64,000 bases of DNA from Pterois miles (Eukaryota > Chordata > Actinopteri > Perciformes > Scorpaenidae): positions 3,960,501-4,024,500 of the forward strand of contig CAMQGK010000604.1 in the NCBI GenBank assembly GCA_947000775.1, written 5' to 3'. The translations under genes and the position numbers were made by a program. Below, one piece after another: positions 22,067 through 33,897 of this stretch. Under the pieces are notes generated by a model. The model saw nothing but the letters and a program-made list of their open reading frames with translations, had not been told where the DNA came from and did no database searches. The first letter of the stretch is position 1, and each line of letters begins with the position of its first letter.

Positions 22067-24137
22067 GCCACACACTGTATAGCTCTGCAGTCTGTTATAC
22101 AAAGTTTAATGGGTGGCGTCTATATGTGTTTCTGCTTCAGCTAAATAGTCCTCAGCCAGTCTCTGTGTCCTCCATGTCAGAGCAGAGCTGTGCTATCAGG
22201 GACTTGTTATTGCACACTGTCCTGTGATGCCTGGAGCTCAGCGCCTGGTCACTTCCTCCCCTCTGCCTCCTGCTGGCTACCAGACTCCTTCAACAGCAAA
22301 GGAACTAGCTGCGACTGAGTGTGCGAGTGTGTTTTGCTCTGGTATGTGTGTATTTGCGTCGGGGCAGGTGGTGGGATGGAGCGCAAGCACCGGTGGGGAT
22401 TCAGAGACAGACAGATGTGTATCTACCATCTCCCTACAGCTCCACTGGCACTTTAATGACACCAGCTCTAGTGTACATTAGATTATTAGACTCCAGAGTA
22501 CAATATCCCAGACTGGATAATATTGTTTTTTCCTCTGGCTGATGATGCATTACAAAAATAAGGAATGGTGTAACAGATGTCTCTCGGGGTAAAAATAATA
22601 AATCACAGACTTGTAACATGGTTGAGAAATATGTGCCCACAAACACACCCACATCCACATCCACAAAACACTTCAGTGATTCATTTACTCTCTTCATTCA
22701 AACTGAGCAGCAAGCTGGGAGAGAGGAAATGAGACAGAGAAATGGGGGAAAAAGTGATTCGTTTGCATTTAACTTGCAAACATCATTAAGGCCTCTGCAC
22801 TAATTGTGTTGTTTTAAACGAGGGAAATCTGATAATGACTTCATTAGTGACTCAGTGTAATGATGACTCCCAGGGTTTAGAGGGAAAGAGAGTAAATACA
22901 GAGAGACGAAGAGTGTATATGTGTGTGTGTGAGAGACAATGTGACGAGACCGAGGAAAGAATACGTGCACTGAGGCGCTCTGTTGAATCACTATTTAGAT
23001 AAGCGCACACAAAAAAATGAAGAAAATGATACATGCAGAAAAGACATCACCTAATGCTGCACAGGATAAACAGAATACTACCAGGAGAACAGACATGGCT
23101 AAGGAAGTGTGTGTCTGTTTCTAAATGTGTGTCCTCTCTAATGTGGAAGGGGACTGCTTGAGAAGGGGAGAGGGCTAATCCATAATACGGCGGCTCGCTG
23201 CATGGCTGCATACATTACTGCATACATTACTGCATCAATCAGTGCTAAGCTGCAGTGTAATTTTCTAACTCCCTATTTCTCTCCCTACCCCATCACACAG
23301 ACAACACCCCATGGCTATTTCTGATGAGATTCAGAGCTGGAGAGAGGGAAGAGGGTGAGGAGGGGGAAGGGTGTTTATGGAGCAACCTACCTTCCTCTCC
23401 TCTCTCCTCTCCTTCTATCCATCCAGCCCCCTGATTAATTTCCAACTAGATTGCTTGGCCAGCAGTATTATTAGCATAAAATGTCCATGGATCAAGCCCA
23501 GCTATGAAACCCTTTCATCAAGCTGCTTGTCAAACACAAAATTTCAAATCTCATTTTGTTTCTAATATCATTTTCATACTGGGGGAGTGATGGGGAGAGA
23601 AATCAGGGGCTACGATGTGGAGAAACGGGAGCTGTAGACGAGGTGGTGGTGGGGTATCAGTGGATTGTTATTCCAAAGATAAATGGAGTCATCAATCAAA
23701 ATTAAAACCAGCACTAGGTGTGGAATGAGATTCTGTACTCAGGCACGCGTATGCATGCATGTGTGCACGCCTGCATACTTGCCCACATGCTACAGGCCTA
23801 GCAGCCAAGGTCAGTGTGGGGTGGATGGGTGGGGCGGCGTCTCTGGGATTGATCTGAACGCTGGCTGGGACAAAACAAAACATGTGAGCTCAGCTTAATT
23901 TCTCATCTTCTGGTGCTTTAAGTCAGCACCACTTTCACATCTGAATCTATCCCCATACATGGCACAGCACCTCCACAAACTCATAAAGTGCCTGTCAACA
24001 TGCTGCTCTTTGACAGCCACCACAATAAATAATCCTAACCACTGCTTTGATTACAAAATGAATAACACCGTCACCGGTGCCTCCCCTAAAGCGGCACACT
24101 GGACCATTAATTATGAAAAATAAGGAAGGAGAGCAGT
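22067..24137. other. Unique sequence, no gene seen
   Basis: Short TG run near 22919 and a small direct repeat of CATACATTACTG at 23207-23231. The 23430-23580 part (TTATTAGCATAAAATGTCC and neighbours) has the TAAT-rich, low-repeat look of a conserved non-coding element; this needs alignment to test. Confidence 0.45.
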
Positions 24138-24153
24138 GGGGGGGGGGGGGGGG
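24138..24153. repeat. Poly-G tract (16 G)
   Basis: Uninterrupted G run in TAAT-rich sequence. Confidence 0.95.
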
Positions 24154-24484
24154 TTATTTTAATAAGGATACAGAATCAATGCAATTTAATCAATCTGAGC
24201 TAATTAAAAGAAAAAAAAACCTGTATTGTGAAACAATCAAGGTGCATAAACAAGATTACAATAAATGAACAGTGCCAAGAGAAGCGTGCTTTAATTAAAT
24301 GATACAAATTGTCATTCCATGGCTGTGCGCTGTTTGTTGACACCTTGAAGAAGAGAGCGTGACACGCCTGACCACCCTCACGAGGCTCACTTCTGTCGCA
24401 TCTTTAATAGATTTCATTAGACTGACGGTAGACTTGCTCACCTTTTGGTCTCGGAGTGAGTTGTTGTTCAATATTCAATGCTGC

Positions 24485-24487
<3 letters not shown>
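24154..24487. other. TAAT-rich unique sequence
   Basis: Contains many homeodomain-type TAATTA/TTAATT cores (TTTAATCAATC, GAGCTAATTAAAAG, GCTTTAATTAAATG) in non-repetitive DNA. A regulatory element is possible but not shown. Confidence 0.3.

Positions 24488-24515
<28 letters not shown>
24488..24515. repeat. (AT)n microsatellite
   Basis: About 14 AT repeats ending at ACGTGT. Confidence 0.95.
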
Positions 24516-24959
24516 CGTGTACTGTGTGTGAAAACCCACAGAGAATTATCCAGGCTCTACAGCTCCTCTCAACTCTACAGTGTGTTTTTAACTTAATGTT
24601 TCCATTTTATAGCCCACAAATTTAATCTTTTGTTCACTGTCACTGCTCTCATCAGCACGATTTTTGGCCACAGCAGGCAGCTATTTTTTTGGGGAAAAAA
24701 GCTCTAAAAACCAACTGCACACATAGACAAAGTTATCATCTAGCAGGTGAAAACAGTCTGGCTCATACAGCGTTCGCAGCTTATACCTACGGAAGTTAAT
24801 GCACCGTGATTCCTGTATGTCCCACAAAATCAGTTTGTATGTAATCCACATAATCATGAGCCAGAAAGTATAAAGAGTGATAAACACTGCGAACTTTTGC
24901 CAAGGAGACCACTGTTTGCATCTTGTGTGAAACCAGAAGTCAACGTTTATTTGTCACAA
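24516..24959. other. Unique sequence, no gene seen
   Basis: Only short unsupported open frames; no repeat recognised. Confidence 0.45.
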
Positions 24960-25070
24960 AACTTCCGTACGTAAGATATGCCACTTCCCAAATCATGATC
25001 TGTTCCTAAACCTAACTAAAACCTTTTGTTGTTGTTGTTTCCTGTGAAGATGGAAGTTTATTTTGAAAAG
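24960..25070 (-). repeat. Fragment of the TTAGGTTTAGG-type fish repeat
   Basis: CCTAAACCTAACTAAAACC is the reverse complement of the motif present at 57690-57730 (GCTTAGGTTTAGGCAACAAC and GTTAGGTTTAGGAGAAAC). I recall this motif as part of a common fish dispersed repeat. Borders not visible. Confidence 0.4.
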
Positions 25071-25119
25071 AATGAGGAGGAAATTGATAGGTGCATCATG
25101 TGTTGCTGGACATTCATGT

Positions 25120-26106
25120 AAAAATGCATGAAAAAAACTGTTGCATGAGGATATGTTGACACAGTGGAGCATTTAGCAGCTAAAGAGCCAGATACGTCCC
25201 TCAGGCGTTAGTGGAGACCAAACTGTTGCTAAAAGAAGAGTAAATATTGGACTTATTTTCACCAGGTGGCAAGAACTACAACTCCACATGAATACTAATG
25301 GTGCTCTACTGTATGGTCCATTTCCAAGCCGATAAAACGCATGCATTTATGAAAATTCGTAGTGAAAAATAAGAAAATTAGTTTAAATGTTCTGTATAAA
25401 TAAATGCAGCGTTAATGCCGGAGTAAACCAGAATATTGCACATCTGAATTATTGCACTGTTCTAGACTGGACAAGGGTATATTTGATCCTAAATATAATC
25501 TATTTACTTTACGTTGTTGAAGTCTGTATGACAATGAAGTAAAATAAATTAAATTTCTATCAGTTTGAGAAGTTTACCAGTAATTGTTTGTACCGGCAGT
25601 CGCACAGATCTGATATTGGAGTGTGTTCAACGACGAACACAAAACGGTGTCGCACATTGTCGTTAAGGGTCACTAGTTAAGTTGGCGTCAATATAGACTC
25701 GCTGTTGGAGGGTTTCGTAACCCACTTCTACTCCCCGTGAATTGGTTTGGAATGGCACTTAATATGGCGGACCCTCCACGCAAACGTGCAAACGGAGTGG
25801 AAGTGGGTAGGGGGAGGGTGTAGGCCAGGGGGCGGTTTGGTATCGGGCCTACGTCTGCTGGAAGTGTAAGCAGGAGATTGTTTTCAAACAGGTTCACCAT
25901 ATGAACTTAAATATGAATGTAGACGGTACATTTCAAGTATTTTCACAATATTTCCATTTTTCCACTCTGCAAATGGTTTGAGGAGGGAAATGCATTCAAC
26001 ATGTCTGTCAGGCCTCAAGGATACATGTAATGTATTTTGGCGAGTAATACTGAATGTTAGCATGATTTTGTTTACCTCCTCCTCCTCAGGGCACCTTTAA
26101 TGCAGG
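25120..26106. mobile_element. Probable composite of old dispersed repeats
   Basis: AGCTAAAGAGCCAGATACGT, TGGAGACCAAACTGTTGC and ATATTGGACTTATTTTCACC near 25180-25265, and GAGGGTTTCGTAACCCACTT with GGCGGTTTGGTATCGGG near 25710-25845, match stretches I recall from repeated fish sequences. The right edge CTCAGGGCACCTTTAATG at 26086-26103 resembles a CATTAAAGGTGCCC end. There is no transposase frame. Element borders and number are uncertain. Confidence 0.35.
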
Positions 26107-26834
26107 GTTCAGGTACATATGAAGAATATTAACAATCCATCCATCCAAAGGTTTTCTGTTGAAGCCTGACAGTTATTTCTAACCACCTATAGTCAGCCCA
26201 CTGCTTTCATTTTATCAAATAAGTACTTCAATGGAAAATGGACCCACATACATTTTGAAATTTAACTTGTCATATGTTCAATATCTAAGCTGGCAGTATG
26301 AACTTATGTCACCTAGATGTCTCTATACGTCTACGTCTAAATCACTTACACTGGAATTCTCACATTATTAAAAGCAGGCCGATGGATAATACAGTTTATC
26401 TATTGTGGGTATCACAATCACATCACATCAATGAAAAAAGTTTTCAGAGTATTGGTGGGATATTTTGTGACATTTCTAGCTGTTTTACAGTAAAAGAAGA
26501 TTGAATATGAGATCAGATAAAAGAATCAACAAGAACTGAGGAATAAGACCTGGAGTACATCCAAGATCTTGGTGACCTCTTCTCAATTGCTAAGACTATT
26601 ATCTTGTCAGTGACACCATTTTCTTACACTAGAACTGCCCATGAAATAAGCGATAAAAGCAGTTTTGATATTAGAAAATGTTCTATTCCGTTAAGAGAGA
26701 ATAGAGTAAGATATTAACACCGATGTAAAAAAGAATAGCAATAAGTAAGAAACTTACAAAAATACATAAACTACGACAGAAGTGTAAATTATTAACATTA
26801 GAGAGATAGGTATTCTAATGAAGTATTTCTAATT
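26107..26834. other. Unique AT-rich sequence, no gene seen
   Basis: Holds only short unsupported open frames, such as 68 codons on the plus strand at 26298-26504. Confidence 0.45.
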
Positions 26835-27864
26835 TAGGGTTGTCAGAGTTAACACCATAATAATACATTAATGCAGATTTGTTTTAATGCCACTAATTTA
26901 TTTAACACATTCACGCAGCCCTTGATTTTTCGGTTGCTGCAGGCGCATCACATGAAACTAGAAAACCTAAGGAATCCATTAGTACCAACCACGTCACACT
27001 AGCCTGTCGTCAAAGAGGCTAAATAATTAATAACTAGAAGTTTGGTGAGGAAAAACTCTCATGGCCATTTACAAAGGGGACTCTTGACCTCTGACCTCAT
27101 GATATGTGAATGAAAATGGGTTCTGTGGGTACTCACGAGTCTCCCCTATACAGACATGCCCACTTTATAATAATCACATCTAGTTTGGATCAAGTCATAG
27201 TCAAGTCAGCACACTGACACGCTGACAGCTGTTGTTGCTTGTTAGGCTGCAGTTTGCCATGTTATGATTTCAGCATGTTTTTTGTGTTAAATTCCTTACC
27301 TGTGAGGGTTTCTGGACATTTGTCATTGTTTTGTGTTATTAATTGATTTTTAATAATAAATATATACATATATTTTCATAAAGCAGCATATTTACCCGCT
27401 CCCATGTTGATACTCACTCCCACGTTGATAAGGGGGCGGCAGTAGCTCAGTCTGTAGGGACTTGGTTTAGGAATCGGAGGGTGACCGGTTCAACACATGG
27501 TCCCAACATGGACCAAGACCAACTGGTTGCTGGAGAGGTGCCAGTTTACCTCTTGGGCACTGCCGAGGTGCCCCTGAGCAAGGCACCAAACCTTCAACTG
27601 CTTGGGGTGCTTGTCAGGAGCAGCCCCCTCACTCTGACATCTCTCCATTAATGCATGTATGTGTACTGTGTGAAATTAACAACAGAGTGTAAAAACTGAA
27701 TTTCCCTATGGGGATTAATAAAGGTTCATCTTATCTTATCTTAAGAGTATTAAATATTTGACAAATCTCCCTTTCAGGTACATTATGAACAAATGCTGTG
27801 TGATTAACTATGGACAACCTTGTGATTAATCACAATTAAATGTCTTAATTGATTGACAGCCCTA
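26835..27864 (+). mobile_element. TAGGGCTGTC-ended repeat, copy A (with nested SINE)
   Basis: Starts TAGGGTTGTCAGAGTTAAC and ends GATTGACAGCCCTA, an imperfect inverted pair. Internal segments shared with copies B, C and D include GGCAAGGAAAAACTG-like text, TTGACCTCTGACCTCA, GACATGCCCACTTTA, AAGTCAGCACACTGAC, GTCATTGTTTTGTGTT and AATAAATATATACATA. SINE copy 3 interrupts it at 27432-27741; without it the element is about 720 bp. It has no open frame of note, so it is a non-autonomous DNA-transposon-like element. A hAT-type origin is only a guess from the end sequence. Confidence 0.8.
27432..27741 (+). mobile_element. tRNA-derived SINE copy 3 (most complete)
   Basis: The head GGGGCGGCAGTAGCTCAGTC carries a box-A-like motif, and GACCGGTTCAACACATGG has a box-B-like GGTTCAACAC about 40 bases later, the arrangement of an internal RNA polymerase III promoter. 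The body (CTGGAGAGGTGCCAGTTTAC, GCACTGCCGAGGTGCCCCTG) matches copies 1 and 2. The tail is GAATTTCCCTATGGGGATTA, ATAAAGG, then TTATC repeats. Copy B of the host repeat shows the empty site, so insertion was between GTTGATAAG and AGTATTAAATA with at most a 4-base visible duplication (TAAG). Confidence 0.9.
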
Positions 27865-28046
27865 TTGTAATCTAGTATTCTAATGACCTGACTTGGTTTA
27901 CAATTTCTCTGAGGAGACATGTCTAACTGAGAACCCAGGAACTGAGAAAGACAGCTCTTTGGCTTAAGGTCTGGTAGCCTACAAGGTGAATGTGTGCTGA
28001 ACGTTTCTAAATATGAGATAGGTAGGTATGTGACAGATCGCTGTAC

Positions 28047-28136
28047 CTTTCCTGCTGGAGCTGCTCTGTGCCTCTCTAGTTTCTGATTCTTCACCTCCGT
28101 CCGCAGGATCAACACCTCCAGCTTCAGCGCCGCCAG
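28047..28136 (-). CDS. Candidate exon of a coiled-coil protein gene
   Basis: Ninety bp read on the minus strand between the acceptor TGTGTTTGCATGTGTAG and the donor AAAG before GTACAG. In frame 1 it encodes 30 residues including LKLEVLILRTEVKNQKLER, with L, L, V, L, V at consecutive a/d heptad positions, a good coiled-coil segment. It is a whole number of codons, phase 0 at both ends. Another frame is also open (Gly/Glu-rich) and continues upstream as a signal-peptide-like run through the intron, so frame choice rests on the heptads and on similarity in character to the other candidates. Gene not identified. Confidence 0.5.
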
Positions 28137-29990
28137 CTACACATGCAAACACAAGACATGCAAACAGAAGGTTCAAGGACACAACAGTGTCAGAATGAAC
28201 AAAGTGATAAGTTATCAGCGATTACCATGGATACACACAGACACACAAATATGTTTTTCTTTTTACGTTTAATACTAATTGGATTTCTAGCAGTTTGTGA
28301 CACGAGGCTAAAGTCACTGCCACAGAGACACCAACACGCATGCATGCATGCTTGCCCACACATACAAACACACACATTTAAAGTTCAGCGATTCGTTATC
28401 ACTTATCAGGAATAATTGCTGCATGTTTGTACAAGTGTGAAATTGAACAAAATCCCACTCTCTATAATTAAAGAAAACACAGTGAGCACACAATAACACG
28501 GAGAGGCCAGGAGAGCGTGAAGCCCTGGATACAACCGAAGGCAACCACAGCTTATTATGTTCGCTCTCTATCTGAACCTCGGCCTCCAGTCCAACCTGTG
28601 GACTTCCTGTCTGGGTGTACGGAAAATTGGATTTCCTCACCTATCGCTGCGCGTTACCTCGGCTCAGCCCTGTGAACAAACTGGAAGTTTTGGAAGAACG
28701 TACACAGAATTCCTACTTTCTCTCTGATGCTCTTTCCACCTCTCAGCTTCCACTCACTTGTCTTTCTTGCCGTCTGTCTTTTCCTGTCTGCTGACCCATC
28801 TGTTTGGATGGAAATGACGTCCACTGGTGAGTCTACGGAAACACCACATAAAGCAATTACTAACAAGCCTGTTGTGCCACCCCCCTCCTTTCCCTTTGTG
28901 TCAGGAGAGGATAGAGTGGGGCCAAGTGCCCTTCAGCAAAAATGAATTTTCCAATTTCAGTTAGTTCTTCCATGAATAAATAAACAAATGAATAATTGAA
29001 AGGAGCAACATAAATAAATAACATCACAAACATTTCGCCGGTACTCATAAGTATTCTACAGATAACTCGGGCTGCATGCTAATGATAAAAACAGTACATG
29101 TAGCAGGTTGAGATGCATTATTCACTGCTCTACTCTAACCGAAATTAAATAAATAAAAATCTCTTAAGGAACTCAAAACATCCTCTCAGCATTGAAGTGA
29201 CAGGCCTGTCCCATTTATAACACACAAGGACACTGTGGAAAACAAATAACTGACCAGTCAGATGCAAGAGGGAATAAATAAACCAGCAAGGAGCTGGCAG
29301 CCATTGACAGGATCTCCAAAATTTCAGCAAGTCGTTAGAAGGGGAAAAAATACTTCCAAGTGCTATGAAAGAAAGAGCGTTTTCTAAGTCCTGCAGGAGG
29401 GATGGTGACATGTTGAATCCTCATATTGAACAGTTATTGGAACAGTTGGACACTACAAGATAATAGTCATTTTAAGTTATTGACAATAAAGTTTCCTTGG
29501 GATGGCCCAAAGTTTAGATTTTATTATGACGAAAAGACAGTTCAGTTAGAGACACTTGCGTCAGAGGACGATGGTTTCCAGCATAAATGGTTGGAAAAGG
29601 CTTTGTTTCCATGAGTGCATTCCCCAGGGAACCGAAACAGCAGCACAGGACTGGATAGTGCAACAAATCCCTTTGTGCTACACAGAGCAGACACATATCA
29701 CTGAGATACAGGATACACAAAATATATAGATGCCACAAGCAGGTATGGTAATAAGAACAGGTGGAGGCTAGGGTCACAGAAAGAGAAATCAAATCAAGGC
29801 AGACAGCAGCAGCAGCAAGCTCAGCTTTACTGGACCTCTCAGACACATGATGTGGCCTTCAACCAGAAAAAACAAGTAAGAGGACCTGGATAATGAGGGC
29901 TTTATAGGAGCACATACACAACTCCAAATAAATCTGTATAAATCTGTGTTAACTTTGCTGGAGTTCAAAATATTCCACTTTTTGTGTAAA

Positions 29991-29993
<3 letters not shown>
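28137..29993. other. Unique sequence, no gene seen
   Basis: Only short unsupported open frames. A minus-strand acceptor (GTTTGTTCACAG) lies 12 bases before a GTAACG donor near 28658-28669, too short to call. Confidence 0.45.

Positions 29994-30036
<43 letters not shown>
29994..30036. repeat. (TA)n microsatellite
   Basis: About 21 TA repeats; Tyr-Ile open frames on both strands are artefacts. Confidence 0.95.
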
Positions 30037-30040
<4 letters not shown>

Positions 30041-30412
30041 CACAAATATATCTTCATCACAATGCAATATTATATTGATTCTTTGGCTGACGATACAATA
30101 TTTTCTGATATCACAGTCTGCCACGATATCATTTAGATTTGATTCAATTCAGGGGCTTGCGATCGATATGAGATGATATCATATTGTCTATTTAACACCA
30201 TCAGTTACATTTATATCAACTCACAAAAAGCACCTACAATATGATTTGACAATCTTATTTCTGGGCCTTTCCAGACTATCCTTTTTAATAGGAATAAATT
30301 ATAATAAAGTGGGAATTTCAAACTAAAGGTATATCATGATGATATGTATTAATATTTTCACTTTGCATCAATGATATTGAACCGCTAATCATATAATCAA
30401 TACACCCCTAGA
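30037..30412 (-). mobile_element. Degenerate TIR element, CACCCCTA end
   Basis: Rich in GATATCA/ATATCG-type text (CACGATATCATTTAG, GCGATCGATATGAGATGATA) and ends ATAATCAATACACCCCTAG. Sequence of this kind, with an end reading TAGGGGTGTATTGATTAT on the minus strand, is typical of a short non-autonomous DNA element that I recall from fish. The left border is not clear. Confidence 0.45.
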
Positions 30413-31486
30413 AATTGTAATTATGAAGCTGCAAAGGGACTTACTCTGCATGTGTGTACAGAAAATGACAGTTAAAAAAGGGACCGCAGAACAGTAGCGT
30501 GAGGATGGCGAATGGGTGAGGAGTCCAGCTACAACAAATGTGCACAGTAAACTGGGTCCAAATCTAGACAGATCTCCATTCCACGACTCAACATCCTAAA
30601 TAAATACAGGCCTCGCTCAACTAATGTCTGATTCGACAGAGGCGGTGGTAGAGGATTATGTGGAGGCAAGATTGAATGAAGGGTTAAACAATGATTACTA
30701 ATCTCATTGTATTAGAATAAAGAACAGCACATCAGCAAACACAGGGGGGAGTTGCCCTTTGTCCTCTGTGCGGCTCGTTTTCCACAAAGCTCATTAAAGG
30801 ATACTGTTAACATGCTTCCTAAGCACAAAATGTTAATTAAAAACACGAGGCTAATATGCATTTTACGCTACGCTTTTGAACGCCATGGAAAGAAAAAAAA
30901 AAAACTCATTTCCTCTGTGGTTTTGCTGATTGCAGTCTGATGCGGTGCTGAAGTTAATTAGAACCCTGTGATCTGATGTGATGAGGGGGTGACCGCACGG
31001 CACGCTGCCACCAGCTCCACTCCCTCCCCTCCACGACCGCAATCACCCCGAGCCTACTCATCATTACTGCCGTAGACTCATCCAGATTGAAGGTCCCGCC
31101 CTGTTGCTGCTCTCTTCTTTTCGTCTTTCCCTCGAATCTCTGCAGGTCTGGGCCAACCAGGCTGAGGCTTCTCTCCTCCTGCACACACAAGATCCGGCAG
31201 GCCAGACAGCTTCTACACTTCAGCTTTAATCCCACAGATGTCCCATATCCATCTTCAGGTCATCATTCTCAGCCTACAGCTCTGGCGCTGGGCTAAGCAA
31301 CCTGACAGCACACGGAGGACTGGGTCAACATGGGAGTTACTAAAGCACAGAAATCATCAATGACCGTCAGTAGGAGTGCAGCATGAGTCAATGATCCCTT
31401 TGGTTAGTCAGAGCATAAAGCAGAGTATTATTTATGAATCTCATTCATATCAATTTGTACAGAAATGTTAGGAGTATATGGTGAGA
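30413..31486. other. Unique sequence, no gene seen
   Basis: A minus-strand open frame of 93 codons (30954-31235) starts near an acceptor-like TTGTGTGTGCAG but has no good donor. TAAT-rich text at 30828-30962 may be regulatory; not shown. Confidence 0.4.
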
Positions 31487-31718
31487 GTAGGGCAGGGTAA
31501 TATCTTGATATTATATCAATATCTACATATTGCTAGATATTGTAGTAAGACGTAAGTGTTTTCTTCTTAAGCTTATCCTGTTTTTTAAAGCTGCATTACA
31601 GTAACATAATTTCATTTTCTGAACCTACCAGGCTATGCTAGCTGTTCAATTATTTGCCTTTACCCACTTAGTCATAATTTCCACATTACTGATGATCATT
31701 TATGAAAAATATTGTGAT
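31487..31718 (+). mobile_element. Fragment of a TAGGGCTGGGCGATAT-like element
   Basis: Begins GTAGGGCAGGGTAATATCTT and continues with ATATCAATATC, GCTGCATTACAGTAACATAA, GAACCTACCAGGCTATGCTA, CTTTACCCACTTAGTCATAA and TTCCACATTACTGATGATCA. I recognise these as consecutive pieces of a common fish repeat whose ends read TAGGGCTGGGCGATAT. Its right part is missing where copy B of the neighbouring family begins. Confidence 0.55.
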
Positions 31719-32300
31719 TAGGGCTGTATATCAATCATTTTTCTCAAGTATTTAATACTCTTATCAACATGGAAGTGCATAATTATGCTGCTTTATGCAA
31801 ATGTATGCCTATATTGATTATTAGAAATCAATTAACGACACAAAACAATGACAAATATTGTCCAGAAACCCTCACAGGTTCTGCATTTAGCATAAACATA
31901 TGCTCAAATCATAACATGGCAAACTGCAGCCCAACAGGCAACAACAGCTGTCAGCGTGTCAGTGTGCTGACTTGACTATGACTTGCCCCAAACTGCATGT
32001 GATTATCATAAAGTGGGCATGTCTGTAAAGGGGAGACTGGTGGGTACCCAGAGAACCCATTTTCACTCACAGATCTAGAGGTCAGAGTTTGAGGGACCCC
32101 TTTGAAAATGGGCATTCCAGTTTTTCCTTGCCAAAATTTAGCGTAACTTTGGAGCATTATTTAACCTCCGCGACAGTGTGTCAAGGTGCCAGTGGATCTG
32201 AAACTGAGCCTGCTAAAACCTAAATAAGTTGTGTTAATATGTTAGAGAAATTAGAGGCATTAAAATAAATTTGCACTTAAACTTGAATAACACCGACAGG
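31719..32300 (-). mobile_element. TAGGGCTGTC-ended repeat, copy B
   Basis: Reverse-orientation copy of the element at 26835. It holds CTTATCAACATGGAAG, AAACAATGACAAATATTG, CATAACATGGCAAACTGCAG, GTCAGTGTGCTGACTTGACT, AAGTGGGCATGTCTGTAAAG and ATTTAGCGTAACTTTGGAG. The ends TAGGGCTGTATATCAATC and CACCGACAGG are diverged. It shows the SINE-free state of the site that holds SINE copy 3 in copy A. Confidence 0.75.
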
Positions 32301-33897
32301 CTGAAGTGCGATATTTGATTTTTCCATATGTGCCCATAGTGCAGAGTTTAGAGCCACAACCGGGTCTCTAGACGCCGAATTCTGCTATGGACTAATATGG
32401 TCTGTGAACTGTGTTACCCTTTCGAGTCACAGTGTGCTCTCTCGACATTAAAACAACACGTCTGTAACAGCTCTGATAAGTTTTCACTAAAAGACACTCA
32501 AAGAGGGGGGGACCATTTTTATGAAGTGACAAACTCACACAGTGACAGGATCATCCCATAAAAGTCCATGCGAATGAAATGAACGAGTGTTCGCTGGGTG
32601 TGAAAATATACTGCGGCACGCACCTCTGCAGACCCTCCTATTAATCAACCTGTCTGCACTTTGTTTTGAGAGTAATCTCGTCCAACCACCAGAGAAGCAC
32701 TCAGCAGTAAGTGGCGCTTGGCTGTGCTTTGAAGGCCATGGTTTATTGCCATCCCAAAGCACAGCAAGACTTGCTGTAAAAACACATCATCTCAGCGCTC
32801 AACACTTGCCTCCGGTTACACACCTCACACACAGTGATCCAGCACGGGCCTGAGGACCTCCTTAACAACTCCTGGCCTATAAGTTTAGCTATCAGAGGCC
32901 TATACAGTTAGTTACAGTATACTGTTGGCCCCACACAGTCTGTTCCTTTTGTCCATATTAATAGGAGGTCCTACTTGTTAGCATCTCACTCTCTAATTCT
33001 AGGTCGTAATAAGAGAACAAGCTCACTTTTCATAAATAAGGACAATCAGAGTCATGCCCTTTTACACCTCTCCCAACACAAATGAAAAATCACAACATCA
33101 CAAGTTAGACAATCTGTAAAACTCGCTTCACGGTTGTTTAAAGACAAGCTAGAGAGGTGAATTTAACGTGGCTGCTTAGAGAAGCCGTATTATTGAAAGG
33201 TCAGTCTGGTTTTATTTCCCATTCAGAAAGGTGATTAAACTGATTTCTTTTTAACTGCCTTCAGAGTATCAAGGTGACATCAAGTCAGTATGTGACTGTG
33301 CTCACGTATGTGTTTCTGAATGCAGGACAAATCCTGAGGGCCAGACCTTGTCCTTCAGCTTGCACTTCTTAAATCTCTTAGTATGCATCACAAAGCCGAG
33401 CCAAACACAAAAACACAGATACAAACTTTCCATTATCATTTTTATTTCTTATCATTGAGGTATATCAGTGGGAAAATGTGGTTCATGATGCCTCATGCCC
33501 TGCCTCTTCAGCAATTATTCTATTGCCATTTCACTCCAAATTAACAAGGTTTTTTTCTGCTTTTCATGAGAGGCACGGCCAGGGACGCCGACCCCTCCAA
33601 CGTACTCCCTCATCTCGACTTCAGCGAGAGGCACCCAACACTTTAACAAAACAAAGAGCCTCTTCCTGTTACTTGACCTCCTCAAGACTACCTCTTTTAA
33701 TATTTAGACAGAGAGCGCAGGTAAAATTTAAAGTAGAAATAAATAAAATAAAAACATTGAAGTGACGCGTGGTGGTGGGCCAGGCAGTGGAGTGGAGTCA
33801 AGCTGGGTGTGTGGGGTGGCAGTGTTGAGATGATGCTCATATAGATTTGCTGAACTTCATAATCTACAGCATCCGAGAGCCTAATAAACAATACCTA
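32301..33897. other. Unique sequence, no gene seen
   Basis: No convincing exon; short open frames only. A GTGCGTGCC donor-like site on the minus strand near 32627 has no good acceptor. Confidence 0.45.

Noticed and set aside
27979..28182. Secreted peptide frame with signal-peptide-like start (MSLNLLFACLVFACVAGG)
   Set aside because: The hydrophobic part coincides with the pyrimidine-rich intron end before the 28047-28136 exon; the coiled-coil frame explains the segment better.
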